Counted from the stretch's first letter, positions 26,830 to 35,944 are shown. The stretch is DNA of 64,000 nucleotides from Phycisphaerae bacterium (GCA_030745875.1 JASLNT010000120.1:1-64000), one strand, 5' to 3'. Program-made: numbers and translations. Notes: a model not told the origin generated them from the sequence alone.

Positions 26830-27510
26830 ATGAAAACAGCATCACAGCTATTTGACAATGAACAAACATCGCGGATCAACGAGGCGATCGTTGAGGCCGA
26901 ATCGCATACGTCCGCGGAAATCGTACCGGTTCTGGCCACAGCGTCTGGGCGGTACGACCGACCGGAAGATATGGTGGGGTTATGGCTTGGATTGACCCTT
27001 GCCGCCATCGCCTACCTGCTGATTCCCGACGCAACACAAATCCCCAATAGCTGGGCTCAGACCGCCAGTCCGGTCTGGAAGCTGATTGTCGTCTTGGCGT
27101 GCATGATCGCAGGCTTCATCGCCGGAGCAGTCATCGGCAGTCATGTCGGGTGGTTGCGTAGATTATGCACTCCGCGGCGCCAGATGATCGAAGAAGTACA
27201 GTCTCGCGCCAGATCGGTCTTCTTCGACAATCGCATTCATCGCACGGCCGGGGGGACAGGTCTGCTGATGTACATATCGCTCTACGAACGCCAGGCGGCG
27301 TTGATAGCGGACGAAACTGTAACCGAGAAACTGGGCCAGGCCGTGCTGGATGAACTGTGCGATGACTTAACCACTGCATTGCGTTCAGGCGACATGGCGG
27401 CTGCGATCTGTCAATTGCTCGCCTCGGCTGGACAGCGACTGGGCGATGTTCTACCCCGTGCCGAGGACGATATCAATGAACTGCCCGACTTGCTGGTCAC
27501 TATCGATTGA
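26830..27510 (+). CDS. Second TPM domain membrane protein
   Basis: A 226-residue protein: an N-terminal helix and strand (SQLFDNEQTSRINEAIVEAESHTSAEIVPVLATASG) begin the TPM-like fold. Two membrane helices lie at about 50-70 and 85-110, then the fold resumes (FFDNRIHRTAGGTGLLMYISLYERQAALIADETV). This is the split-TPM arrangement seen in companions of YgcG-like proteins. The start at 26830 follows AAGG. It is probably co-transcribed and interacts with the upstream TPM protein. Confidence 0.75.
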   Translation: MKTASQLFDNEQTSRINEAIVEAESHTSAEIVPVLATASGRYDRPEDMVGLWLGLTLAAIAYLLIPDATQIPNSWAQTASPVWKLIVVLACMIAGFIAGAVIGSHVGWLRRLCTPRRQMIEEVQSRARSVFFDNRIHRTAGGTGLLMYISLYERQAALIADETVTEKLGQAVLDELCDDLTTALRSGDMAAAICQLLASAGQRLGDVLPRAEDDINELPDLLVTID

Positions 27511-27560
27511 AATCCGGCAAATCGCCAGCATCAACATATCTCGATGGGGTGCAATGCGAT

Positions 27561-27585
27561 CCCGGCTTGAAAATGTCGGGCTTTT
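27561..27585 (+). terminator. Weak terminator between the TPM genes and pgk
   Basis: CCCGGC (27561-27566), loop TTGAAAAT, GTCGGG (27575-27580), then CTTTT. A six-pair stem with one G-T pair. Confidence 0.4.
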
Positions 27586-27657
27586 GTGCGAGAATCCCGA
27601 ATCTCCGACCGCAGGAACGGTCGAGTTGCGGACCTAATGACTAGAAGGACTATTGTA

Positions 27658-28866
27658 ATGGCGACGAAAACGATTTCAGACATTGATGTAGCGGGCAAGA
27701 AAGTGTTGATGCGCGTGGACTTTAACGTTCCGCTGGAAGATGGAAAGGTCATGAACGACAAGCGAATTGTTGCTGCGTTGCCTTCCATTAACAAAGTGCT
27801 CCAGGCCGGTGGCAAGTTGGTCTTGATGAGCCACATGGGGCGCCCTGAGGGGCGGGTAAGCGCCGAATTATCTCTCAAGCCCGTTGCTGATCGCCTGGCC
27901 GAACACTTGGGGCGGGAAGTGAAGTTCGGACCGACCGACATCGCCGGTCCGGAGGCCGTCGCAATGGCTCAGTCACTGGAGGCGGGCGAAGTCCTGCTGC
28001 TGGAGAATTTGCGCTTTGACCCTCGCGAGAAGAGCAAGGATATCGAGCAGGTCGAAGAGTTCGGGCGTGAATTGGCCGCTCTGGGCGAGGTATACGTTAA
28101 TGACGCCTTCGGAACCTGCCACCGGAAACACGCATCCATGTGGGGCGCGCCGCTAGCGATCCAGGCTGCTGGAGGACAGGCCGTCGCGGGACTCCTCGTC
28201 GAGAAGGAAATCAAGTACCTCGCCGAAGCCGTAGCCGAGCCGGCCCGCCCGTTTGTGGCGATATTGGGCGGAGCGAAGGTTGCCGACAAGATTAAACTGG
28301 TTTCGACATTGCTGGACAAAGTCGACAAAATCATCATTGGCGGCGGGATGGCTTTTACGCTGCTCAAAAGCCAGGGCGCCGCGATTGGCAAGAGCCTCCT
28401 GGAACCCGACCAGGTTGAAGCGATGAAAGAACTCCTGGCCCGGGCCGGCGATAAGATCGTCCTTCCGTGCGACCATATATGCACGGATGATTTTACGGCC
28501 GGTGAGCCTGTGACCAACGACGATGTGAACATTCCTGATGGTCTGATGGGTATGGACATAGGCCCCAAGTCGATCGAAGCGTTTAATGCGATTATCTCCG
28601 GCGCCAAGACTGTTATCTGGAACGGACCAATGGGTGTTTTTGAGAAACCCGACTATGCAACCGGTACGCAGGCGGTCGCCCAGTCTGTAGCTTCTTCGAC
28701 CGATGAAGGCGCCATCAGCGTCATCGGCGGAGGAGATTCAGCGGCTGCTGTCGATCAGATGGGCCTTGCCGACAAGATGACGCACGTCTCTACAGGCGGT
28801 GGGGCGTCCCTGACATATCTCGAGGGCAAGCCCATGGGACCCATTGAAGTACTTGACCAGAAGTAA
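27658..28866 (+). CDS. pgk: Phosphoglycerate kinase
   Basis: Transfers phosphate from 1,3-bisphosphoglycerate to ADP; 402 residues. The start at 27658 has GAAGGA 8 bases upstream. Motifs: KKVLMRVDFNVPLEDG, LMSHMGRPEG (substrate-binding), LLLENLRFDPREKSKD, YVNDAFGTCHRKHASM, AILGGAKVADKIKLV, the nucleotide-binding NGPMGVFEKP, and the C-terminal ISVIGGGDSAAAV / HVSTGGGASLTYLEGK. The assignment is secure. Confidence 0.97.
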   Translation: MATKTISDIDVAGKKVLMRVDFNVPLEDGKVMNDKRIVAALPSINKVLQAGGKLVLMSHMGRPEGRVSAELSLKPVADRLAEHLGREVKFGPTDIAGPEAVAMAQSLEAGEVLLLENLRFDPREKSKDIEQVEEFGRELAALGEVYVNDAFGTCHRKHASMWGAPLAIQAAGGQAVAGLLVEKEIKYLAEAVAEPARPFVAILGGAKVADKIKLVSTLLDKVDKIIIGGGMAFTLLKSQGAAIGKSLLEPDQVEAMKELLARAGDKIVLPCDHICTDDFTAGEPVTNDDVNIPDGLMGMDIGPKSIEAFNAIISGAKTVIWNGPMGVFEKPDYATGTQAVAQSVASSTDEGAISVIGGGDSAAAVDQMGLADKMTHVSTGGGASLTYLEGKPMGPIEVLDQK

Positions 28867-28892
28867 CACGATCCCGATAATAACGTTATATA

Positions 28893-28938
28893 CCAAAGCC
28901 CAGCGGCCGGTGCTGATTAAACGGTTGGTGGGCTTTGG
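28893..28938 (+). promoter_or_regulatory. Long leader hairpin at the start of rpe
   Basis: A perfect 10-base inverted repeat, CCAAAGCCCA (28893-28902) with TGGGCTTTGG (28929-28938). After one mismatch, six more pairs form (28904-28909 with 28922-28927, two of them G-T), closing on a 12-base loop. There is no T-run. The 3' arm ends 14 bases before the rpe ATG and covers the upstream TTG. Confidence 0.6.
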
Positions 28939-28952
28939 CAACGTATGAGGCA

Positions 28953-29645
28953 ATGGATATTCAAAGAGGCAATCCATGGGCGAGGTTTGTGGGGCGGCCG
29001 GTCATTGCGCCGTCGCTGCTGGCGTGCGATTTCGCCCATGTGGGTCGAGAGATCGATAAGGTTCTCTCCGCCGGAGCCGATGTTATACACGTTGACGTCA
29101 TGGACGGTCATTTTGTGACCAACCTGTCGATGGGCCCTCCGGTGGTCAAAGCGATCAGGAAGTACACTGACGGCGTCCTGGACGTGCACATAATGGTGAC
29201 CGACCCGGCCTACTATATTGAGCGGTTTGCAGAAGTCGGAGCCGATAATATTACGTTTCATATTGAAGCGACGGATGATGCGGCGACCTTGGTCGAGAGG
29301 CTCAAGGGTCTTGGTCTGGGCGCCGGAGTATCGCTTCGTCCGGGAACTCCGGCCGCAGCGGTGTCGGAAGTTGTTGAAGCAGTTGATCTTGTGTTGGTCA
29401 TGACCGTTGAACCGGGCTATGGCGGACAGGAGTTTATGGACGATATGCTGGACAAAATATCCGAGATACGAGGCATGCTGAGACCGGATCAACGCCTTGA
29501 GGTCGATGGCGGGATCGACGCTCAAACTATCGTTAAATGCGCCCGCGCCGGAGCCGATACATTTGTTGCGGGAAGCAATATATTCCGTGCTGACGACGTT
29601 GATCAGGCCATTGGCGCTCTCAAACAGGCCGTCAGCAATAACTGA
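28953..29645 (+). CDS. rpe: Ribulose-phosphate 3-epimerase
   Basis: Interconverts ribulose 5-phosphate and xylulose 5-phosphate. 230 residues from the ATG at 28953; an in-frame TTG at 28935 (inside a hairpin arm) is the alternative, and neither has an ideal ribosome-binding site. TIM-barrel motifs: IAPSLLACDFAHVG, VIHVDVMDGHFVTNLSMGP (metal His/Asp), VHIMVTDP, TFHIEATDD, LVMTVEPGYGGQEF, LEVDGGID and AGADTFVAGSNIF for the phosphate. It follows pgk. Confidence 0.95.
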   Translation: MDIQRGNPWARFVGRPVIAPSLLACDFAHVGREIDKVLSAGADVIHVDVMDGHFVTNLSMGPPVVKAIRKYTDGVLDVHIMVTDPAYYIERFAEVGADNITFHIEATDDAATLVERLKGLGLGAGVSLRPGTPAAAVSEVVEAVDLVLVMTVEPGYGGQEFMDDMLDKISEIRGMLRPDQRLEVDGGIDAQTIVKCARAGADTFVAGSNIFRADDVDQAIGALKQAVSNN

Positions 29646-29653
29646 GGATTCAA

Positions 29654-30253
29654 TTGAACGTTAACGGCAACAGACAAATGGCGAAACTGTTTGTAGTGCA
29701 GACCGGCCAGACTATCTGGGAGGTTCAGGATCGCATTGAGTCCGTGCCTGGGGCTCCCCTGACCGAGGCCGGAGCCAGCGATGTTGAGCGTGCAGCCGAT
29801 GAACTGGCCGCTTGCGGTTCAGGTATACGCGCCGTTTACGCTTGCGATGGTGAGTCTGAGCGTGAAACGGCTTGTCTAATCGCCCAGGCGCTCGGTACGA
29901 AGGTTCGCACGGAACCGGAACTCCGCGAGTTGGATTACGGTTTGTGGCAGGGCCTTACGCGAGACGAGCTCAAACGCCGTCAGCCCAAGATGTATCGCCA
30001 GTGGGCCGACGCCCCCTCGAGTGTTCGCCCGCCGGGCGGAGAGACTCTGGAGGAGGCTCAGGAGCGGCTCCGTGCGGCGATCAAGGGTATTCTCAAGCGC
30101 CACAAAGACGATGCGGCCGTGCTGATTTTGCGTCCGGTGGCTGTTGGGCTGCTGCGATGCCTGCTGACAAACGATCCGGTGACTCAAATATGGAAGCATG
30201 TGGACAATGAGTTCACATGGGGAAGCTACGAGATGGATTCGCAGTCTCTGTGA
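29654..30253 (+). CDS. Histidine-phosphatase-fold protein lacking the catalytic histidines
   Basis: A 199-residue protein of the phosphoglycerate mutase-like fold. The TTG start is chosen because GAGGA lies 6-7 bases upstream; an ATG at 29678 is the alternative. The family's N-terminal RHG triad is QTG (KLFVVQTGQTIWEVQDRI), so the phospho-acceptor His is Thr. The second His (normally SHG after a strand) is replaced in VLILRPVAVG. The fold markers remain: GAPLTEAGASDVERAADEL, ELRELDYGLWQGLTRDEL and PPGGETLEEAQERL. It is probably non-catalytic or altered in function. It sits between rpe and accD with short gaps. Confidence 0.8.
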   Translation: MNVNGNRQMAKLFVVQTGQTIWEVQDRIESVPGAPLTEAGASDVERAADELAACGSGIRAVYACDGESERETACLIAQALGTKVRTEPELRELDYGLWQGLTRDELKRRQPKMYRQWADAPSSVRPPGGETLEEAQERLRAAIKGILKRHKDDAAVLILRPVAVGLLRCLLTNDPVTQIWKHVDNEFTWGSYEMDSQSL

Positions 30254-30260
30254 GGTTGAC

Positions 30261-31130
30261 ATGTCCCAGACAGATCCTGAACCAACCAGACCGTACGATT
30301 CATCGGGCTTTGCAGGCCCGGCCATGCGGGAGAAACGAGATATTCCCGATGGTCTGTGGTTGCGATGTCCGGATTGCGAGGAGATGCTGTATCGCAAGAC
30401 CGTTGCGGAGAACCAGGAAGTTTGCCCCGAGTGCCAGCATCATTTCCGCCTGAGCGGTGAACAGCGAATCGCGCACTTGACCGACCCGGACAGCTTTGAG
30501 GAGATGTTTGCGGATCTTGCTCCCGCCGATCCGCTTAAGTTCAGCTGGGACGGTAAGACCCTTGCCGACCGCATATCGGCCGAGCAGACCAAAACCGGTC
30601 AAATCGAAGCCGTCCGAACGGGCGTAGCCTACATCAAGGGTCGCCGTGTCGCCTTGGGCGCGATGGACGGCGATTGGTTGATGGGATCGCTCGGTTCGGT
30701 CGTGGGCGAGAAAATCACACGTCTGATCGAATTCGCCACCGAAGAGAAACTGCCCTTGGTGATAGTTTGTGTTTCAGGCGGAGCGAGAATGCACGAGGGC
30801 GCATTGAGCCTGATGCAGATGGCCAAGACTTCAGCTGCGCTGGCCCGTTTCGACAGCGCTGACGGGCTGTTCATTTCCGTTCTGAGCGATCCGACGACCG
30901 GGGGCACAACGGCGAGTTTTGCGATGCTTGGCGACCTCATAATCGCCGAGCCCAAGGCGTTGATCGGTTTTGCCGGACAGCGCGTAATTGCAAACACGAT
31001 CAAGAGCGAATTGCCCGAGGGTTTCCAGCGGGCTGAATTCCTGCTGGAACACGGATTCATCGATCGCATCGTGCATCGAGGCGAACTCCGCAGCGAGTTG
31101 GCCCGCTTGATCGACTACTGCGTCAGATAA
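30261..31130 (+). CDS. accD: Acetyl-CoA carboxylase carboxyltransferase subunit beta
   Basis: Transfers CO2 from carboxybiotin to acetyl-CoA with AccA (not in the window). 289 residues; start at 30261 with GAGG upstream. The N-terminal zinc ribbon is CPDCEEMLYRKTVAENQEVCPEC (four Cys), then a crotonase-like domain with KTGQIEAVRTGVAYIKGRRVALGAMDGDWLMGSLGSVVGEKI, VSGGARMHEGALSLMQMAKTSAAL and GGTTASFAMLGDLIIAEPKALIGFAGQRVIANTI. The assignment is secure. Confidence 0.95.
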   Translation: MSQTDPEPTRPYDSSGFAGPAMREKRDIPDGLWLRCPDCEEMLYRKTVAENQEVCPECQHHFRLSGEQRIAHLTDPDSFEEMFADLAPADPLKFSWDGKTLADRISAEQTKTGQIEAVRTGVAYIKGRRVALGAMDGDWLMGSLGSVVGEKITRLIEFATEEKLPLVIVCVSGGARMHEGALSLMQMAKTSAALARFDSADGLFISVLSDPTTGGTTASFAMLGDLIIAEPKALIGFAGQRVIANTIKSELPEGFQRAEFLLEHGFIDRIVHRGELRSELARLIDYCVR

Positions 31131-31143
31131 GTACTGCTCGCGG

Positions 31144-33375
31144 TTATTTGTCGGAGTCGTCGTCGAAGCCCATCGCCTCCAGCAGTGTCTTCTGAGGCGG
31201 CTTGCCTTTCTGTTCTTCGAGACGCTTGGCCTCGAATTCCTCGCGAAGTTTTGACGGAGGGATCACCGAAGACAATTCCTCGTTGCTGCTGATCTCTTTC
31301 GCGGCGGGTTTGGACCGGGGAGGTCTGCGCTTTGCGGACTTGCTCTTCTTGGCGCGTTTGGATGTTTTCTTGGGCGATTCTTCAATCGAATCCTTGGACG
31401 ATTTACTTTGACTCGCTTTCACGGTCGTTTGCTTTGAATTTGTTCGGCGTCGGCGATTTTTGGATTTTGCGGCCTTGGGGGACGCATCAGTGTTTTCGGC
31501 GGATTGTGTCTTGCTGCTCTTCTTGTCAGACTTCTTCTCGGCGGCTTCTTCCGATTTCTCAGTCTTCTTTCTCCCGGTCTTCTTTCTCCCGGTCTTCCTG
31601 GTCTTGTTCGGTTTGTCCGCAGTTTTCTCCTCCGGTTTGTTGGTCTTGGTCTTGGCGCCGTCTTTCGCGGTGGTCGTTTTCTTTGCCGAGCCCGACCTTC
31701 CGCGTCGTCGCGTCTTCTTAGGTTTGGCCGCTTCTTTTCCGTCCGGTTGGTCTTCGGCTGATTCAACCGGCGCGCTCTTCGTTGGTTGCTTGCTGAGGAA
31801 TGCATCAAGTGCGACGGTTTTGAGTTTGCTGCGTTTATGTTTGCCCGATTCGCCAGCAACTTTGGATCCTCTGGCGTTCAAGCATTCGATCCGGACATCG
31901 TCGCCGGTCATGTCGTTGTCGGCTGTGATGATGATGTTCTTCTTGGTGGTCTCTTCGATCAGGATTATGTCTCTGCGCTGGTAATTCGTTAGATAGTGCG
32001 CCACCTGTGGAGGGCAGATGATGTTGATTTCGGACACGCTGTCATTAGCCGACGCCCTGGACAGGAGTCGCATGACCACCAGCGCTTGCGATTCCTCTGA
32101 TTTCACCATGCCCAGTCCGTCGCAATGCGGGCAGTCACTGTAGTAACTGTGCTTCAGCGATGGCCCAAGTCGCTGCCTGGTCATTTGGAGGATGCCGAAG
32201 CTGTTGATTCGCAGGACGCGATTCTTGGCCCGGTCGCCCTTCATCACATCCTTAAGCTCCTTCTCGACGGCGCGGCGATTCTTCTCGTTGCGCATATCGA
32301 TAAAGTCCATCACGATCACGCCGCCGAGGTCCCGCATGCGCAACTGTCTTCCGATGGCTCGTGCGGCTTCCATATTTGTATTCAGGGCGGTTGCTTCGGC
32401 GTCATTATGTCCGCGTGAGCGTCCGGAGTTAACGTCTATGGCGACCAATGCTTCGGTCGGATCGATGACCAGCGACCCGCCGGAAGGCAGTTCCACGCGT
32501 CGCGAGTTGATCTTCTCTATTTCTTCGTCGAGCCCCATGTCGTGGAACAGACCGGCCGAACCGGTGTAGACTTCGATCCTGGTCTTGGTCCTTGGTGTTG
32601 CGATCTTGAGGAAATCGCGAACCTTTATGCTAACTCCCGGGTTATCGCAGACTATTCGATCGATATCGGTGCTGTAGGCGTCGCGCAGAGTTCGTATCAC
32701 CAGGTCTGACTCGCGGTATATCTCGATCGGCGCTTTGGCGGTCTTGATCAACTCACTGGTGGACTTCCATAGACGGAGCAGGTAGTTCAGATCTCGGTTC
32801 ATCTCGCGTTTGGGGCTGTCCACACCGGCGGTTCGTACGATGAACCCCATGTCCGCGGGCAGGTTAAGCTGCGACAGCGCATCTTTGGCGCGTGCGCGGA
32901 TGTCTTCGTCTTCGACTTTTCGTGAGACACCCAGGCGTTTCATTCCGGGCATCATCACCAGCAGCCGCCCGGGAATCGAAAGGTAGGTGGTCATCGTCGG
33001 ACCCTTCGTTCCGATTCCCTCCTTGGTCATCTGGACCACGACTTCCTGCCCGCGTTTGAGGCACTCCTGGATCGGGGGGCGGTCTCTATGCGGATGTTTT
33101 CGCCCGACACCCTCGGCTCCCGAGCCCTTGCCCTTGGGGAAGTACTCGCTCGTCAGGTCCGAAATGTGCAGAAATCCGTTCTTGTAGAGGCCGAAATCGA
33201 TGAATGCCGCCTGTATTGATGGTTCGATATTCGTCACGCGCCCCTTGTAAATGTTCCCCACTCTAGAGGCGCTGGATGCGCGTTCCACATACAACTCCTC
33301 CATGATACTATCGTTGAGTATCACAATCCGGCATTCCTGGCCGGTCAGGCTGTTTATGAGCATCTGTCTTGCCAT
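31144..33375 (-). CDS. rne: Ribonuclease E/G family protein with a Lys-rich tail
   Basis: Endoribonuclease for RNA processing and decay, 743 residues. It begins MLINSLTGQECRIVILND after a four-residue lead, then an S1 domain (VGNIYKGRVTNIEPSIQAAFIDFGLYKNGFLHISDL). The catalytic acidic residues are in ALVAIDVNSGRS (about residue 314) and GGVIVMDFIDM. The zinc-link is DCPHCDGLGMVKS. Residues about 515-700 are a Lys/Ser/Thr/Ala-rich low-complexity tail, containing GRKKTGRKKT-type repeats, that probably binds RNA or partners. It is the last gene of the minus-strand run after the DUF2344 gene (31-base gap). rng is the alternative name. Confidence 0.9.
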   Translation of the reverse strand: MARQMLINSLTGQECRIVILNDSIMEELYVERASSASRVGNIYKGRVTNIEPSIQAAFIDFGLYKNGFLHISDLTSEYFPKGKGSGAEGVGRKHPHRDRPPIQECLKRGQEVVVQMTKEGIGTKGPTMTTYLSIPGRLLVMMPGMKRLGVSRKVEDEDIRARAKDALSQLNLPADMGFIVRTAGVDSPKREMNRDLNYLLRLWKSTSELIKTAKAPIEIYRESDLVIRTLRDAYSTDIDRIVCDNPGVSIKVRDFLKIATPRTKTRIEVYTGSAGLFHDMGLDEEIEKINSRRVELPSGGSLVIDPTEALVAIDVNSGRSRGHNDAEATALNTNMEAARAIGRQLRMRDLGGVIVMDFIDMRNEKNRRAVEKELKDVMKGDRAKNRVLRINSFGILQMTRQRLGPSLKHSYYSDCPHCDGLGMVKSEESQALVVMRLLSRASANDSVSEINIICPPQVAHYLTNYQRRDIILIEETTKKNIIITADNDMTGDDVRIECLNARGSKVAGESGKHKRSKLKTVALDAFLSKQPTKSAPVESAEDQPDGKEAAKPKKTRRRGRSGSAKKTTTAKDGAKTKTNKPEEKTADKPNKTRKTGRKKTGRKKTEKSEEAAEKKSDKKSSKTQSAENTDASPKAAKSKNRRRRTNSKQTTVKASQSKSSKDSIEESPKKTSKRAKKSKSAKRRPPRSKPAAKEISSNEELSSVIPPSKLREEFEAKRLEEQKGKPPQKTLLEAMGFDDDSDK

Positions 33376-33406
33376 AATGCTGCTACTCGCTTTCAGTTAA
33401 CGTACG

Positions 33407-34105
33407 TTATGTTGTTTCGGGCCACCCGTCGATTTTGTCATCCGGATCGCCGCTGTATTCGTTCAGTTCCTGGAACACCAGTGATGTCCGTGTTACGGAC
33501 GCCAGGTCGCCCGCGGGGTCGAGCCCCAGGGCCTCCATTGCTTCAGTTGGCTTGGCCCACCGTGTCTGGTGGGGCTTCTGGCGCCAGGAAAGGGCCGCAC
33601 CGTCGAATTGGACGTTGTCGATAAGCAGTTTCAGATCGAGGGTGCGTGTTATCGGTTCGCTTTGTCCGCGTCGACCGCGGCGCTTAGCGGGTTTGGTGCG
33701 CTGGACCAGGCAACTGTCCTGTGCGGAGAAGCTCTCCACCGCCCGGGCCACTACATTGGATTTACCGGCGGGTACGGGGACTTGGTACGTGCATTCAGCC
33801 GGTTGCGGAGTTGCTTTGCTTTCCAGGCGGACCGCATCGGAGAAGGTTAGCCCCTCGGGGCGGTGTTGGTTGGCCGCCGAAAGCAAATCCCGGCGCAGCA
33901 CGGGTGAATCCAGGGAAATCACCAGGAGATCGCGCTCGGTCGCGACACCCACAGGTCGTGGGAACGCAAGTGAGATAATCGCCCGGGGACTGAAGCCCTG
34001 GGTGTACTTTAGCGGCAGATGCGCGCGAAGAAGCGTGCGTTCGATCACGCGCATCATATCATGATGCGAGGCGAATCGCATATCTCCATGCACCGCCATC
34101 CACAT
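33407..34105 (-). CDS. Stand-alone TIGR03936/DUF2344 family protein
   Basis: A 232-residue protein beginning MWMAVHGDMRFASHHDMMRVIERTLLRAHLPLKYTQGFSPRAIISLA, which matches the DUF2344 domain (radical-SAM-linked, TIGR03936). In many bacteria this domain is fused to, or follows, a B12-binding radical SAM protein next to RNase E/G. Here it stands alone, with no radical SAM gene in the window, but keeps its position directly before the RNase. A TTG at 34123 is a possible upstream start. It is proposed, without proof, to act in RNA or tRNA processing. Confidence 0.75.
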   Translation of the reverse strand: MWMAVHGDMRFASHHDMMRVIERTLLRAHLPLKYTQGFSPRAIISLAFPRPVGVATERDLLVISLDSPVLRRDLLSAANQHRPEGLTFSDAVRLESKATPQPAECTYQVPVPAGKSNVVARAVESFSAQDSCLVQRTKPAKRRGRRGQSEPITRTLDLKLLIDNVQFDGAALSWRQKPHQTRWAKPTEAMEALGLDPAGDLASVTRTSLVFQELNEYSGDPDDKIDGWPETT

Positions 34106-34198
34106 TGCCCAGCGTTGCGGCAATGCCCAGCCGTCCTTTCTGTGTTTCGTTGTGTTGCGTCGGCGTCGGCGTCTTACAAGACGTTTTCCGCGGAGGCG

Positions 34199-35944
34199 CT
34201 ATATATTCGTATAAGCTTCCGGTAGGACCTTTCTGGTCGCCACCCGGAGAAAATTCAGAACTTCCTGGTCGCCATCGAACGTCATAACGCGCCTGGCGAC
34301 CTTCACCGCCTGCGCCATAGTCACAGATCTGATCAGCTTCTTGATCTCTGGAATAGCTGGAGGCGTGCACGAAAACGCGGTGACTCCCAAACCCATCAGC
34401 AGCATGGTGAAGACCACGTCTCCGCCCATTTCACCGCACAGGCTTACGGGCACCTCGTATCGCTGTCCTGCGCGAATTACTTCCTTGATCAGTCTCAAGA
34501 CGGCCGGATGGGCCGCAGTGAACAACTGTGCGACCTTCTCATTCGCCCGGTCCACCGCCAAGGTGTACTGTATCAGATCGTTCGTTCCCAGGGAGAAAAA
34601 ATCCACTTCTTGTGCGAACGCATTGCACTGCAGCGCGGCCGACGGGGTTTCTATCATCATTCCCAGCGGTATATCGTGTCGATGCTCGATTCCCTCTTCT
34701 TCGAGATCTTCGGCTACATCCCGAACGATGGCTTTGGCTTGGCGAAGTTCCCGCAGGTTCGTGATCAGGGGGAACATCATCCGGACGTCTGAATCGACGC
34801 TGGCTCGCAGGATTGCGCGGATCTGCGTCTTGAACATAGGCAGTTCCTGCAGGCAGAATCGTATGCTTCTGCATCCGAGGAACGGATTTCGTTCGGGCGT
34901 TCTGGCCCGGCTTTGAGTGTGCTTGTCGGCTCCCAGATCGAGCGTCCTGACGACGATCGGGCGTCCCTGGCACAGGTCGATGACTTCTTTGTACGCGTTG
35001 TAGTGATCTTCCTCGGTTGGTTCGGTTTCGACTCCAAGGAAGAGGAACTCTGTTCGGTAGAGTCCAATTCCGTCTCCGCCCTTGCCTATTACTGATGCGG
35101 CTTCGGTGGGAAATTCTATGTTGCCCAACAGGCTGATTTCGTGTCCGTCCATAGTGACGGCGGGAAGATCCCGCAGGGAGTCGAGTGAGTGTATGAATTC
35201 GACTTGCTGGCGAGCGTAATCACGGTATTGAGCCAGAGTCTTCTCATCCGGGTTTATGATCACCAGACCGCGATTCCCGTCGACGATCACCATGTCTCCG
35301 GCGGTGGCTTCTCCGGTGACGCTGTTGAGTCCGACGACGGCCGGTATGCCCAGCGCCTTTGCGACGATGGCGGTGTGGCTGGTTTGTCCTCCAGCATCTA
35401 TCGCCAGCCCAAGTACGTGCTTACGGTCCATTCCCGCGGTTTGGCTGGGCGTAAGATCGTGCGCCAGCAGAATCCTGTCGCTGTCGAGATGCTGTAGTGT
35501 TTGGCGGCTTTGCCCGACCAGGTTTCGCAGCAGACGCTTCTCGATATCGTACACGTCTTTCACGCGATCGGCGAGATACTGGGGCATGTCCAGGAATTCT
35601 TTGGCGTAGCTTCTGAGAACAGCGGCCACCGCGTATTCGCTGGTGACATGATCCTCCATGATTGCATCAATGAACTTCTTGAGCAGGATCTTGTCCTTCA
35701 GCAGTCCGAGATGGAAATCGAAGATGGAGGCGGTTTCCTTGCCAATCTGTTCACCGGTGCGTTTCTTCAGGGCGAGGATCTCGTCTTTGGAGACGGAGAC
35801 GGCTTTTCGCAGACGGGTGATTTCCCCTTCGGCAAGTTCCGGGGAGACGTGGCGTTCGGGAATGTCGAACTCCTCGGCGTCCACTATGGCCGCCGGAGCA
35901 ATCGCAACACCCGGGGAAACCCCTATGCCTTCCTTCGTCTTCAT
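34199..35944 (-). CDS. ptsI: Phosphoenolpyruvate-protein phosphotransferase, enzyme I
   Basis: Takes phosphate from PEP and passes it to HPr; 581 residues. No N-terminal GAF domain, so it is EI rather than EI-Ntr. Motifs: GIGVSPGVAIAPA, the active-site His in AGGQTSHTAIVAKALGIPAVVG, GIGLYRTEFLFLG, LGCRSIRFCL, MFPLITNLRELRQAK, GMMIETPSA and SLGTNDLIQYTLAVDR, plus the catalytic Cys region VSLCGEMGG. Its start overlaps the HPr stop (TGATG), so synthesis is coupled. No EIIB/EIIC permease is present. Confidence 0.96.
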   Translation of the reverse strand: MKTKEGIGVSPGVAIAPAAIVDAEEFDIPERHVSPELAEGEITRLRKAVSVSKDEILALKKRTGEQIGKETASIFDFHLGLLKDKILLKKFIDAIMEDHVTSEYAVAAVLRSYAKEFLDMPQYLADRVKDVYDIEKRLLRNLVGQSRQTLQHLDSDRILLAHDLTPSQTAGMDRKHVLGLAIDAGGQTSHTAIVAKALGIPAVVGLNSVTGEATAGDMVIVDGNRGLVIINPDEKTLAQYRDYARQQVEFIHSLDSLRDLPAVTMDGHEISLLGNIEFPTEAASVIGKGGDGIGLYRTEFLFLGVETEPTEEDHYNAYKEVIDLCQGRPIVVRTLDLGADKHTQSRARTPERNPFLGCRSIRFCLQELPMFKTQIRAILRASVDSDVRMMFPLITNLRELRQAKAIVRDVAEDLEEEGIEHRHDIPLGMMIETPSAALQCNAFAQEVDFFSLGTNDLIQYTLAVDRANEKVAQLFTAAHPAVLRLIKEVIRAGQRYEVPVSLCGEMGGDVVFTMLLMGLGVTAFSCTPPAIPEIKKLIRSVTMAQAVKVARRVMTFDGDQEVLNFLRVATRKVLPEAYTNI

